NCBI GenBank assembly: GCA_034926605.1
Contig: JAYFQV010000010.1
Span: forward strand, 1-64,000
Origin: CALXXL01 sp034926605
Lineage (GTDB): Bacteria; Verrucomicrobiota; Lentisphaeria; Victivallales; Victivallaceae
Direction of reading: 5' to 3'
Length of the DNA stretch: 64,000 bases
The notes below the pieces were generated by a model. It made no database searches. It saw only the letters and a list, made by a program, of their open reading frames with translations, and was not told the origin of the DNA. A program made the position numbers and the translations under genes. Below are positions 9,321-17,052 of this stretch, in pieces; the first letter of the stretch is position 1; each line of letters begins with the position of its first letter.

Positions 9321-9421
9321 AGACGTCCGGCTTGCAAATCCGGCGCGGGACGGCGCGCCGCCGATGCGGGAACAGCTCCGGAAAAATCCGGAAATTATCG
9401 ACGTATCGGCGGCCGTCCGGC

Positions 9422-9450
9422 TTGACAAATCCGGAATTCCCATATATAGT
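9422..9450 (+). promoter_or_regulatory. Promoter of the STAS-like gene
   Basis: TTGACA (9422-9427), 17-bp spacer, TATAGT (9445-9450), about 75 bp upstream of the ATG at 9525. Confidence 0.7.
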
Positions 9451-9524
9451 TTGGCGGAAATGGTGGAGGCGGATACTCATTTGCCTTGCGGTTACAACGT
9501 GTTGCAACGGAAAGGGGGATAGTG

Positions 9525-9899
9525 ATGATCAAGCTTGTCGAAAACCTGCCTGACCATGTGGTCGGGATTGTCGGAAGTGGGAAGATCACCGGACAGGATT
9601 ACAAGACGGTGTTCATTCCGGCGCTCGAGGCGGCCATGAAAAAGTACCCTAAGGTTAACGTACTTTATGTACTGGCCGACGATTATGCCGGGTTTACTCC
9701 GGGTGCAATGTGGGACGATACCAGAGAGGGGATGCTTCACATTCACGCGTGGGGCCGGGTGGCTATGGTGTGCGAAGGCACGCTGCTTAAGAACCTGGTC
9801 AAGGCGCTGGGGTTCGTCATGCCGCTTTCGGTGCGGACCTATGCGCCGTCGGATATTGAAGCCGCCCGGGAGTGGGTTGCCGGGAAAGATGAGGCGTGA
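9525..9899 (+). CDS. SpoIIAA/STAS-like small protein
   Basis: A 124-residue cytosolic protein that matches the SpoIIAA-like (DUF3478) family: an N-terminal strand pair (LVENLPDHVVGIVGSGKITGQDY), a FIPALEAAMKKYPKVNVLYVL helix-strand unit, and a tail ending in an AAREWV helix typical of these proteins. Members are proposed lipid-binding or regulatory STAS-like domains of unclear role. The ATG at 9525 follows a strong AAGGGGG SD and replaces a longer frame from 9486. Monocistronic: its own promoter at 9422 and a hairpin terminator at 9938. Confidence 0.75.
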   Translation: MIKLVENLPDHVVGIVGSGKITGQDYKTVFIPALEAAMKKYPKVNVLYVLADDYAGFTPGAMWDDTREGMLHIHAWGRVAMVCEGTLLKNLVKALGFVMPLSVRTYAPSDIEAAREWVAGKDEA

Positions 9900-9937
9900 C
9901 GGCGCAGGCATAACGCCCGAAAGCCGGAGTAATGAAA

Positions 9938-9972
9938 AAACCGGCGGGAGCCTTTGCGGCGCCCGCCGGTTT
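9938..9972. terminator. Bidirectional intrinsic terminator
   Basis: Perfect 11-bp stem AAACCGGCGGG / CCCGCCGGTTT with a 13-nt loop, flanked by an A-run on the left and a T-run on the right. It sits between convergent genes and can serve both strands. Confidence 0.85.
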
Positions 9973-9992
9973 TGCATTATGGAAGTTAAAGT

Positions 9993-12900
9993 CTAGCCGA
10001 TCAGCGCCAGACAGCCGTCGCGTTCCTCGACGGAGTATTTGCCGAGGCTCTCGCCTATCGCGAAGGTGCCGATCTTGGAATTGTTGTCCCACAGCTCCAC
10101 TTCGATGCCGTCGAACGCGGCGAGGTCGTTGCAGGAGAAGAATTCCATGCTGGAGAAATTGTCGGCGTCGATTACCAGTTTCAGTTTCGCGTCTCCGGCG
10201 AAACTGAAATCGTCGGCGTCGGCAAAGGCCGCTTCACGCAGGTCGAATTCCAGCATGGACGCTTCGAAGTCGCCCATGGTCATGTTGGTGGTGCCGGAAA
10301 ATTTCACAGCGTCGAAGTTGATCGCGCGGCCGGCAAAGCCGCCGGTAAAGTCGGCGAACTGAAGGATGCGGTCACCCAACACCGAACCGGTGACCTTGCC
10401 GTCGCCGTTTACGGTGCCGATGCTCAGCTGGTCGCCGGAACCGGTGAAAGTGATGGAGGCGTTGCCGTTGACCACGGCGCTGCCGCCTTTTGCGGTATGC
10501 GACGGGTTGGCGCCGCCGGCGTAGATGGTGCCGAGAACGGTGGTGTCGCGCCCGCCGGTGGTGTCGATGGTGATGGAGGCGTTGCCGGATACCACGCTGA
10601 GGCCGCCGTCGTAGGCGTAGCCGCCGCCGAACAGGTCGCCGGAAACAAAGGTATCCGCCACGGTGATGGCGGTGGAAAGCACGGTCGCAGTGCTGCCGGT
10701 TCCCTGTGCTTGGGCGCCGCCGACCACTCTGCCGACCAGGCTGCCGGTCACGGAGATGCTTACGTTGCCGGCGGTCACGCTGCCGCCGCCGTCCGCCGCG
10801 CCGCCGCCGACTATCCAGGCGGAGTTGCCCTGCGACAATATCTTGACGTTGTCGTCGTGGAATATACCGGCAACCGAGATGGTGACGTCGCCGTTGACTC
10901 TGGCCGCGCTGCCGCCGGAGCGGCTGCCGCCGAAGATGGAGCCCATATAGTCGCCGCCGGTGAACGTCATTCGAATGTTGCCGTCGATGGTGTTGTCCCG
11001 CGTTTCCGCGGTGCTGTCCAGCAGGTCGATGCTGCCGCCGTAGAAGTTGCCGCTCATCCGGATGCCCTGATATTCCGGCAGATTGAGGGTGATATTGATG
11101 TCTCCCTTGACGTCGCCCATTCCGGCGCCGGACAGCATCCCGGCGACGAAGCACTGCTTCATCGTCAGATTGATGTCGCCCTCGATCACGCTGTCGTTGC
11201 CGCCGCCGCAGACGATCCGGTGCTTGCCGCCGGTGACCGCCATGTTCACCGCGTAGATGTTGTGCGCGCCGACGTGGACGAAATCATGACTGCCCGCCCC
11301 GAAGGCGAATTGGGTGGTGCCGGCCGAGATCGCCACATTGGTGCCGTCGGTGACGTGGCAGCCGTCGGAGCCGCCGTAAATGATGTTTTTGGAGCCGCCT
11401 GTGACCTTTATCCAAGTGGCGGCAATGTTGTCGTTGGACGCGCCGCCGTAGATGGTGGTTCCGGTCTGTCCGTCGGTCACGACTCCACCGGTGGAGATGG
11501 TGCCGTCGGCATTCAGCACGCCGTTGCCGCCGGAGCTTTCCATCGCGTCGCCCAGGTGCATGGTGCCGGAGGCGGACGCGGCGAGATCGTTCACATATCG
11601 AACCGCGTAGGCCGACGAGTCGGCCCATTCGCTCGACCAGTTGAGCGCGGTGTTGGTGGAAGCGATTGAACGGACGCTGAGTTTTGCAACGTTGGCGCCC
11701 GCGGCCGAGTCGTACTGTTGCACCAGCGTGACCGTGTAGCCGTTTACTTCCACCACTTCGCCGAAGGTGATGTCGAAAGTCTGGCCGCCGAAGGTGGCCT
11801 TGAACACCGGCATCGCCACGCGCACTGCCGCCACCCGTTGCTTGAAGCTTTCCCAACTCTTGTCCTCGATGATCCGGTGCGGGCAGATTTTGCCGCTCCA
11901 GTCATAGTGCATGCGCAGATCGTCGACGGTGAGTCCGGTCACATAAAGCAGGTAGGCGGCAAGTTTTACCGCATTCGCCTCCGCCCGGTAGTAGATGTCG
12001 GAACTGTAGATGGTGCTGCGGCATATCTCGATGCCGATACTTTTCATGTTGCCGTCGCCGTGGCCGTCGCCAGCGTGCCAGCCGTGGATGTCCAGCGGCA
12101 TGATCTGCACCGCTTCGGTTTCGTCCACCGCGAAATGGAATGATATATATTGGTTGTCCTGCCGGCTGTTAAGATAGTTGCGTTCGGCCGCCGCGCTGGC
12201 GCTGTTGGCGGTGTTGTGGATGGTGATGTACTCGGCGGTCATCGGACCGGGCAGTTTGTATTTCAGGTTGTACGGGGTTTCGTCGAGCAGATCCTGGCGG
12301 ATGGTCAGATCGTCGACACTGCCGCTTATGGTGCCGAGGATGTAATCGCCCTGGGCAAGGCGGCCGTTGATCCGCATTTCATCGGCTTCGATCGAATCGA
12401 GCGAGTTTATGGAACTGCCGGAGGAAAACCATGTGTCGGTAAGGTCGAAGACCACCTTGGACGCCTGAAGCTTGTAGCCGCTGGAGAAGGCGGTTCCTGT
12501 ACCGCGGATGGTCACGGTGGCGCTGACTCCGGATGCCTGAAGCAGATTGGTGTTGAACGTGGTATTTTTCAGCACCATCGATTTGTTGGCCGAGGTCAGC
12601 ACCACGTTGACATTGGCGGGCTGGGTCTGGGTGCCGTCCTTTTTGGTGGTGGTGCCGCCGCGGTTCACGGTGGCGTTTTCCATGTAGACGTCGCCGTTGA
12701 ATTCGTATTTCGGGGCGGTGCCCTTGATGTTCAGGCCGCGGTCGGCCAGCACGATGGAGCCGCCGGTCATATGCAGGTTGTTGACCACGCCGCTGCGGAA
12801 GAACAGCGTGCCGCCGGACATCTCGACGTTGTTGGCTACGGCGGTGTTGGTGGATATTTCTCCGTCCCAGCTGCCGCCTACGTTAACTTCGCCAAGATAG

Positions 12901-13889
12901 AGCGCCCCGGCGGTGATGTTCACGTTGGTTATAGTGATGGTGCGGCCGGGGTTGGTGACGGTGCCGCCGGCGGAGGTGGCTAAATAGGCATAGCCGCCGG
13001 TCTTCTGGCTGATGGTGAGGTTTTCGATGTCGCTGCGCCAGGAGGTCCAGCCGTTGACTATGGTTATGTTCCTGGCGGAAACGGGATTGACGGAGTTGTT
13101 GCCGAATCCGGCGCAGTCGAGGGTCAATCCGTCGATCGTCACGTTTGAGCCGCAGGTGAAGGTGTTGTAATCAAGATTGATCAGCGTCAGGTTCTTTACG
13201 GTCACACCGTCGCCGATGCGGAAGGAACCGCCGTTTCTGGTGTAATCGGTGACCACGTCGCCAACGGCGCTGAAAGTGGATTTCTGCCCGGCTATCACGC
13301 AGTCGACAAACTCGGTGCCCGCCAGCAGAATGCCCCAGTCGAATACCGAGCCGTCTTCCATTGTGAGGTTGCGCACCTTGGCCGCGCCGTCAACCGTGAA
13401 AATGCCGCCCGACTCTATCGCAGTGTCCACCAGCGTTCCGGCGCCGGTGCGGATCATGCCGCCGGAACCGACCTGCGTGCTGGATGCCACGGTGCCGTCG
13501 AGCAGGCTGAGCAGGGAGTTAACTCCGCCGGAGCCGATGCCGCGGATCAGGGCGTTGAACACCGTCGTGCTTCCGGCCTCGGCGTTGATATAGCCGCCGT
13601 TTTCGATCACCACGTTGCGCAGTTCGCTGTTGCCGATGGAAAAGGTATGGTGGATATTGTCTTCGTCAAAATCCTCGTTGACGCCTTCGACCGCTATGGT
13701 TGAAGCGCAGTCGATCTGCAATGCGGTATGGCCGCTGGTGGCAAGGCCGACATTTACGGAATTGCGGTCTATGGCGTATTTTCCCCCGTGGACTACGGTG
13801 GTGCCCGGAGCGGCGGCATATAATTCCGTTCCTGCGATCTCTATGGCCGCGATAAGGCCTGGGTCGACATTGGCGAGCATCTCCTCCAT
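9993..13889 (-). CDS. Giant beta-solenoid protein with embedded N-acetylmuramoyl-L-alanine amidase
   Basis: A 1298-residue protein in three parts. Residues about 15-540 are AIDA-like solenoid repeats rich in GG and N (for example IESGGIFTVDGAAKVRNL). Residues about 545-690 form an Amidase_2-type peptidoglycan amidase: ITIHNTAN (His near 558), DIHGWHAGDGHGDGN (His near 604), SIGIEICR and KICPHRI (His near 670) supply the expected zinc ligands. Residues about 700-1298 are a second repeat region (IYGG, FYGG, IFGG units), ending in a conserved-looking strand domain. There is no signal peptide or visible beta-barrel. ATG 13889 was chosen over 13922 because AGGAGG lies exactly 8 nt upstream. It probably acts on cell-wall peptidoglycan at the cell surface or on competitors; this is inferred. 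Confidence 0.85.
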   Translation of the reverse strand: MEEMLANVDPGLIAAIEIAGTELYAAAPGTTVVHGGKYAIDRNSVNVGLATSGHTALQIDCASTIAVEGVNEDFDEDNIHHTFSIGNSELRNVVIENGGYINAEAGSTTVFNALIRGIGSGGVNSLLSLLDGTVASSTQVGSGGMIRTGAGTLVDTAIESGGIFTVDGAAKVRNLTMEDGSVFDWGILLAGTEFVDCVIAGQKSTFSAVGDVVTDYTRNGGSFRIGDGVTVKNLTLINLDYNTFTCGSNVTIDGLTLDCAGFGNNSVNPVSARNITIVNGWTSWRSDIENLTISQKTGGYAYLATSAGGTVTNPGRTITITNVNITAGALYLGEVNVGGSWDGEISTNTAVANNVEMSGGTLFFRSGVVNNLHMTGGSIVLADRGLNIKGTAPKYEFNGDVYMENATVNRGGTTTKKDGTQTQPANVNVVLTSANKSMVLKNTTFNTNLLQASGVSATVTIRGTGTAFSSGYKLQASKVVFDLTDTWFSSGSSINSLDSIEADEMRINGRLAQGDYILGTISGSVDDLTIRQDLLDETPYNLKYKLPGPMTAEYITIHNTANSASAAAERNYLNSRQDNQYISFHFAVDETEAVQIMPLDIHGWHAGDGHGDGNMKSIGIEICRSTIYSSDIYYRAEANAVKLAAYLLYVTGLTVDDLRMHYDWSGKICPHRIIEDKSWESFKQRVAAVRVAMPVFKATFGGQTFDITFGEVVEVNGYTVTLVQQYDSAAGANVAKLSVRSIASTNTALNWSSEWADSSAYAVRYVNDLAASASGTMHLGDAMESSGGNGVLNADGTISTGGVVTDGQTGTTIYGGASNDNIAATWIKVTGGSKNIIYGGSDGCHVTDGTNVAISAGTTQFAFGAGSHDFVHVGAHNIYAVNMAVTGGKHRIVCGGGNDSVIEGDINLTMKQCFVAGMLSGAGMGDVKGDINITLNLPEYQGIRMSGNFYGGSIDLLDSTAETRDNTIDGNIRMTFTGGDYMGSIFGGSRSGGSAARVNGDVTISVAGIFHDDNVKILSQGNSAWIVGGGAADGGGSVTAGNVSISVTGSLVGRVVGGAQAQGTGSTATVLSTAITVADTFVSGDLFGGGYAYDGGLSVVSGNASITIDTTGGRDTTVLGTIYAGGANPSHTAKGGSAVVNGNASITFTGSGDQLSIGTVNGDGKVTGSVLGDRILQFADFTGGFAGRAINFDAVKFSGTTNMTMGDFEASMLEFDLREAAFADADDFSFAGDAKLKLVIDADNFSSMEFFSCNDLAAFDGIEVELWDNNSKIGTFAIGESLGKYSVEERDGCLALIG

Positions 13890-13927
13890 GAACGATACCT
13901 CCTCGTGAATAGGTTGTTTCAAATTAT

Positions 13928-13956
13928 ATTATACCACATTTTCAACCATTAATCAA
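13928..13956 (-). promoter_or_regulatory. Promoter of the amidase/solenoid gene
   Basis: On the minus strand TTGATT (13956-13951), 17-bp spacer, extended -10 TGGTATAAT (hexamer 13933-13928). The leader is only about 30 nt and contains the AGGAGG SD (13903-13898). Confidence 0.75.
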
Positions 13957-13980
13957 TAGCCCGATCTGTTATAAGTTTGA

Positions 13981-14385
13981 CATGACCAGCATTTTTGTGC
14001 GGTTTTTCGATTTGCCGGGAGCCGCAGGCGCAGGCTGCCGGCCGGGGCCGACCCCAACGCGCAGGATAAGGACGGCGACACCGTTCTGATGTTCGCGCCG
14101 CAGGTCAAAGCGAACCGCAAGCTGTATATGTTGCTCTTCTGCGCGCCGGGAATCGATCTGAACAAGGTCAATAAATCCGGCAAGACGGCGCTCCATTTCA
14201 TGATCGAGTTCAACGCGCCGGACTATGTGATCCGGGAGATGATAAAGCGCGGCGTCGACGTGAACATGTACGCGCCGCCCGCTTCCGCGCCGTTGGACTC
14301 CGCCATTCGGATGAAGCGTGAACCGGTGGTCAGAATGTTGCGTGCCGCCGGAGCCGAGACCGCCTCGCAGTTGCGTGCGAAGTAG
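13981..14385 (+). pseudogene. 5'-truncated ankyrin-repeat gene
   Basis: The frame opens just after a stop at 13978 and reads AGADPNAQDKDGDTVLM, then DLNKVNKSGKTALHFMI and GVDVNMYAPPASAPLDSA, ending ML.AAGAETASQLRAK. These are three to four ankyrin units (consensus GADxNxxDxxGxTxL). The first recognisable unit begins mid-repeat, there is no ATG before codon 37 (14089), and no promoter or SD is visible. The 5' end appears lost at the junction with the promoter of the divergent amidase gene. A 98-residue product from ATG 14089 is formally possible, but a remnant is more likely. Ends 20 bp from the convergent acr3. Confidence 0.6.
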
Positions 14386-14404
14386 TCGCCACCGGCGGTA
14401 GCGG

Positions 14405-15442
14405 TCAATCCCACTTGGTTTTGTTGGCGATCTTCACCAGTATGAGCATGACCGGCACTTCCACCAGCACGCCGACGATGGTCGCCAGCGCCACCGGCGA
14501 CGCGGCGCCGAACACCGCTATCGCCACCGCCACCGCCAGTTCGAAAAAGTTGGACGCTCCGATCATGCCGGCCGGCGCCGCCACGTTGTGCGGCAGCTTC
14601 AGCCATTTGCAGGGCAGATAGGATATGAAGAAGATCAGAAACGTGTTGATGACCAGCGGAACCGCGATCAGCGCTATGTGCAGCGGATTGGCGATTATCA
14701 CATACCCCTGAAACGAGAAGATTATGACCAGCGTCAGCAGCAGCCCGGCAATGGTGACATGGCTGAATTTTCCGATGAATTTCGATTCGAAATACTCGAG
14801 CCCCCGGCGTTTTATCACCGTATGACGCGTGATGACGCCGCCAGCCAGCGGTATGACCACAAACAGCACCACGGAAAGCGCAAGCGTGCCCCACGGTACC
14901 GAAACGTCGCTCAACCCCAGCAGGAATTTGACGATCGGAATGAATGCCACGAGGATGATCAGGTCGTTGGTCGCCACCTGAACCACGGTATAGGCCGGAT
15001 TGCCGCGGGTGAGATGGCTCCATACGAACACCATCGCGGTGCACGGCGCGGCGCCCAGCAGAACGGCTCCGGCCAGATAGTCGCGGGCCAGATCGGGGGC
15101 GATCAGATGGCGGAAGACCACATAGAAGAAGAACGCGGCGAGGCCGTACATGGTGAACGGTTTGATCAGCCAGTTGGCCACCCAGGTGACAAACAGCCCT
15201 TTCGGGTTTTTACCGACGTTGCGGATGCTTTCGAAATCGACCTTCATCATCATCGGATAGATCATCAGCCAGATCAGTATCGCGATCGGGATGGAGACTT
15301 GCGCGTATTCGAAGCGCTCGAGGAAAGCCGGGATTTCCGGCAGAAACCTGCCGATGAGCACCCCGGCCGCCATGCAGAGGATTACCCATACGGTCAGGTA
15401 TTTTTCAAAAAAGCCGATGCCTGCGGTTGTCGGTTGTTTCAT
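14405..15442 (-). CDS. acr3: ACR3-type arsenite efflux permease
   Basis: A 345-residue membrane protein with about ten helices that exports As(III), and possibly Sb(III). The conserved helix-4 segment GAAPCTAMVFVWSHL holds the family's essential cysteine, and GASNFFELAVAVAIA matches the helix-9 signature of ACR3. It begins inside the arsC stop codon (ATGA overlap, 15439-15442), so the two are translationally coupled. It is the last gene of the arsR1-hgcAB-arsC transcription unit. Confidence 0.95.
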   Translation of the reverse strand: MKQPTTAGIGFFEKYLTVWVILCMAAGVLIGRFLPEIPAFLERFEYAQVSIPIAILIWLMIYPMMMKVDFESIRNVGKNPKGLFVTWVANWLIKPFTMYGLAAFFFYVVFRHLIAPDLARDYLAGAVLLGAAPCTAMVFVWSHLTRGNPAYTVVQVATNDLIILVAFIPIVKFLLGLSDVSVPWGTLALSVVLFVVIPLAGGVITRHTVIKRRGLEYFESKFIGKFSHVTIAGLLLTLVIIFSFQGYVIIANPLHIALIAVPLVINTFLIFFISYLPCKWLKLPHNVAAPAGMIGASNFFELAVAVAIAVFGAASPVALATIVGVLVEVPVMLILVKIANKTKWD

Positions 15443-15861
15443 TTCAGATTCTCCGGAAGTTTTTCAACGAACGCTTTGATCTCGTCGCGGACCTTGCGGT
15501 AGCAGTCGAGTTTTTCCTTTTCACTGCCGCAGGCGGCGGCCAGCCGGGGAGGGTCGTCGAACCCGGCATGAACCACTTTCGTCTTTCCCGGAAAAATCGG
15601 ACAGCTTTCCTGCGCGTTGCCGCATACGGTCACCACATAATCGAACTTCACGCCGCCAAGCTCGCTGACCAGCTTCGAATGCCGGCCGGAAATGTCGACT
15701 CCGCACTCCGCCATAACCTGTACCGCGTACGGGTTGAGGCCGTGCTTCTCGATTCCCGCCGAGTACGGTTCGATCACATCGCTTTTGAGCGCGCGTGTCC
15801 AGCCTTCCGCCATTTGGCTGCGGCAGCTGTTGCCGGTGCATAAAAACAGGATTTTCAACAT
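15439..15861 (-). CDS. arsC: Arsenate reductase (thioredoxin-coupled, LMW phosphatase fold)
   Basis: A 140-residue protein that reduces As(V) to As(III) for export by the adjacent Acr3. The P-loop near the N-terminus, LFLCTGNSCRSQMAEG, has the nucleophilic CX5R motif. The redox cysteine pair lies in VTVCGNAQESCPIFPG, and the family signature VHAGFDDPP follows. This matches the Staphylococcus pI258/Bacillus ArsC class, not the glutaredoxin-coupled class. The start at 15861 has AAGGATGATGCC ahead of it. Four bases separate it from the upstream methyltransferase gene. Confidence 0.95.
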   Translation of the reverse strand: MLKILFLCTGNSCRSQMAEGWTRALKSDVIEPYSAGIEKHGLNPYAVQVMAECGVDISGRHSKLVSELGGVKFDYVVTVCGNAQESCPIFPGKTKVVHAGFDDPPRLAAACGSEKEKLDCYRKVRDEIKAFVEKLPENLK

Positions 15862-15865
15862 GGCA

Positions 15866-16741
15866 TCATCCTTTTGTCGGGTTTTTGCGGACGCTGAAAG
15901 CCGAAAGCGACAGTCTGAATACCGCTTTTTCATCGTTATCTGCCATCGTCCGGCGGAATATATCCGACCAGGCGGCCTTGAGTTGTTCCCTGCCGTCGGC
16001 GGAGAGCAGGTAAGTGTAGTAGAAAAACGGCATCAGCAACGCCGCCAGCGCTTCCGGCGTTTCCTCGAACACCACCTCGAAATCGACGAAACGCATTTTG
16101 TCGACGAACCGGCCGCTGCGGGCGAACAGGTCTCTTATTCCCTGTTCGCTGCCGAAATCCGGACAGCCGATGGCAACCAGCTTCTCCGGCGCGACGTCGT
16201 TCGCCACCGCCGCCGCCACCGCTTTGCGGACGGCGGAAAACACGGCGTTGCCGCCGTTCAGCCCCGGCACCACCGCCGCCAGAATGCCGGACGGGCGCAG
16301 TATTCTGGCGATTTCCGACAACGACGGTTCGACCGGGCGGAACAGCATCAGCGCCATATGGCACAGCACCGCGTCGGCCGACGCGTCGGGCAGGGACAGC
16401 GCGGCCGCCGACTCTTCGAGGAACCGCACGTTGCCGTGGTCTTTGCAGCGGATTTCAGCCAGGGCCAGCTCTGCATGGTTCAGGTCGATCCCGACAGCCT
16501 GCCCGGACATGCCGACCCTTTGCGATATGAGCCGAGTCAGCGCTCCGCTGCCGCAGGCCAGATCGACCGCCGTCATGCCGGGTCGCAGGTCGGCCTCATC
16601 CGCCAAAAGTTCATAGCTGGAGCGGCCGTCGGCGATCCTGCCGTGTATCAATACGTTCTCGGTGATGCCCGGCGCGGCGTCGTGTACCGACATCAGAAAT
16701 TGCGAAGCGCCGTCATGCGAGTCATGGGAAGCCTGATTCAT
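15866..16741 (-). CDS. Class I SAM-dependent methyltransferase in the ars/hgc operon
   Basis: A 291-residue protein with the Rossmann-like methyltransferase motifs in order: motif I VDLACGSGALTRL (about 59-71), acidic post-I GIDLN, motif II DAVLCHMAL and motif III LRPSGILAAVVPG. It resembles UbiE/ArsM-size methyltransferases. The conserved cysteine set used by ArsM to bind As(III) is not recognisable; the cysteines are scattered (LACGSG, IRCKD, VLCHM, AIGCPD). It sits between hgcB (37 nt) and arsC (4 nt), so it is clearly part of the operon. The methyl acceptor is unknown: arsenic or another small molecule is possible. Confidence 0.75.
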   Translation of the reverse strand: MNQASHDSHDGASQFLMSVHDAAPGITENVLIHGRIADGRSSYELLADEADLRPGMTAVDLACGSGALTRLISQRVGMSGQAVGIDLNHAELALAEIRCKDHGNVRFLEESAAALSLPDASADAVLCHMALMLFRPVEPSLSEIARILRPSGILAAVVPGLNGGNAVFSAVRKAVAAAVANDVAPEKLVAIGCPDFGSEQGIRDLFARSGRFVDKMRFVDFEVVFEETPEALAALLMPFFYYTYLLSADGREQLKAAWSDIFRRTMADNDEKAVFRLSLSAFSVRKNPTKG

Positions 16742-16778
16742 TTTTTTATATAAGCCTTTCTGGTTTGTATTATGATCT

Positions 16779-17048
16779 TTATTTGCCGCAACCGCATTTG
16801 CCGCACTGGCCGGAACCGCTCAAGATGGCGGTGGCGCAACCAACCCCGGTTCGTACGGCTATCGCTTCGGCCGGGCAGTTTTTAGCGCATGCGCCGCATT
16901 CTATGCACGCATCTTTTTCCTTGATGACGACTTTCCGGTTTTGCATCGCCAGCACTCCGCGCGGGCATACGTTGAGACAGAATCCACAGCCGGAACACCT
17001 GTCGCCGTCGATCTTCAAGGTAGCCGTGTCTTTGATGTATAAAAACAT
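16779..17048 (-). CDS. hgcB: HgcB, mercury methylation ferredoxin
   Basis: An 89-residue ferredoxin that supplies low-potential electrons to the corrinoid of HgcA. Two [4Fe-4S] motifs are present: CSGCGFCLNVCP (Cys 18, 21, 24, 28) and CIECGACAKNCP (Cys 48, 51, 54, 58), the second with the HgcB signature C(M/I)ECGA. The HgcB-specific extra cysteine is in GVGCATAI (Cys 71), and the C-terminus ends CGKCGCGK (Cys 82, 85, 87) where known HgcB proteins carry a vicinal Cys pair. Here the pair is replaced by a spaced triplet, which is unusual. It begins 4 nt after the hgcA stop codon. Confidence 0.93.
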   Translation of the reverse strand: MFLYIKDTATLKIDGDRCSGCGFCLNVCPRGVLAMQNRKVVIKEKDACIECGACAKNCPAEAIAVRTGVGCATAILSGSGQCGKCGCGK

Positions 17049-17052
17049 TTCA

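Noticed and set aside
10497..11669. 390-codon plus-strand frame opposite the amidase/solenoid gene
   Set aside because: Repeats of G, A and V mirror the solenoid repeats on the coding strand; no start signals.
14588..15502. 304-codon plus-strand frame opposite acr3 and arsC
   Set aside because: It is antisense to two strongly recognised genes, low in complexity and rich in His, Arg and Gln, without any family motif.
15866..16741. ArsM arsenite methyltransferase assignment
   Set aside because: The conserved cysteine set of ArsM could not be found; called only as a SAM methyltransferase.
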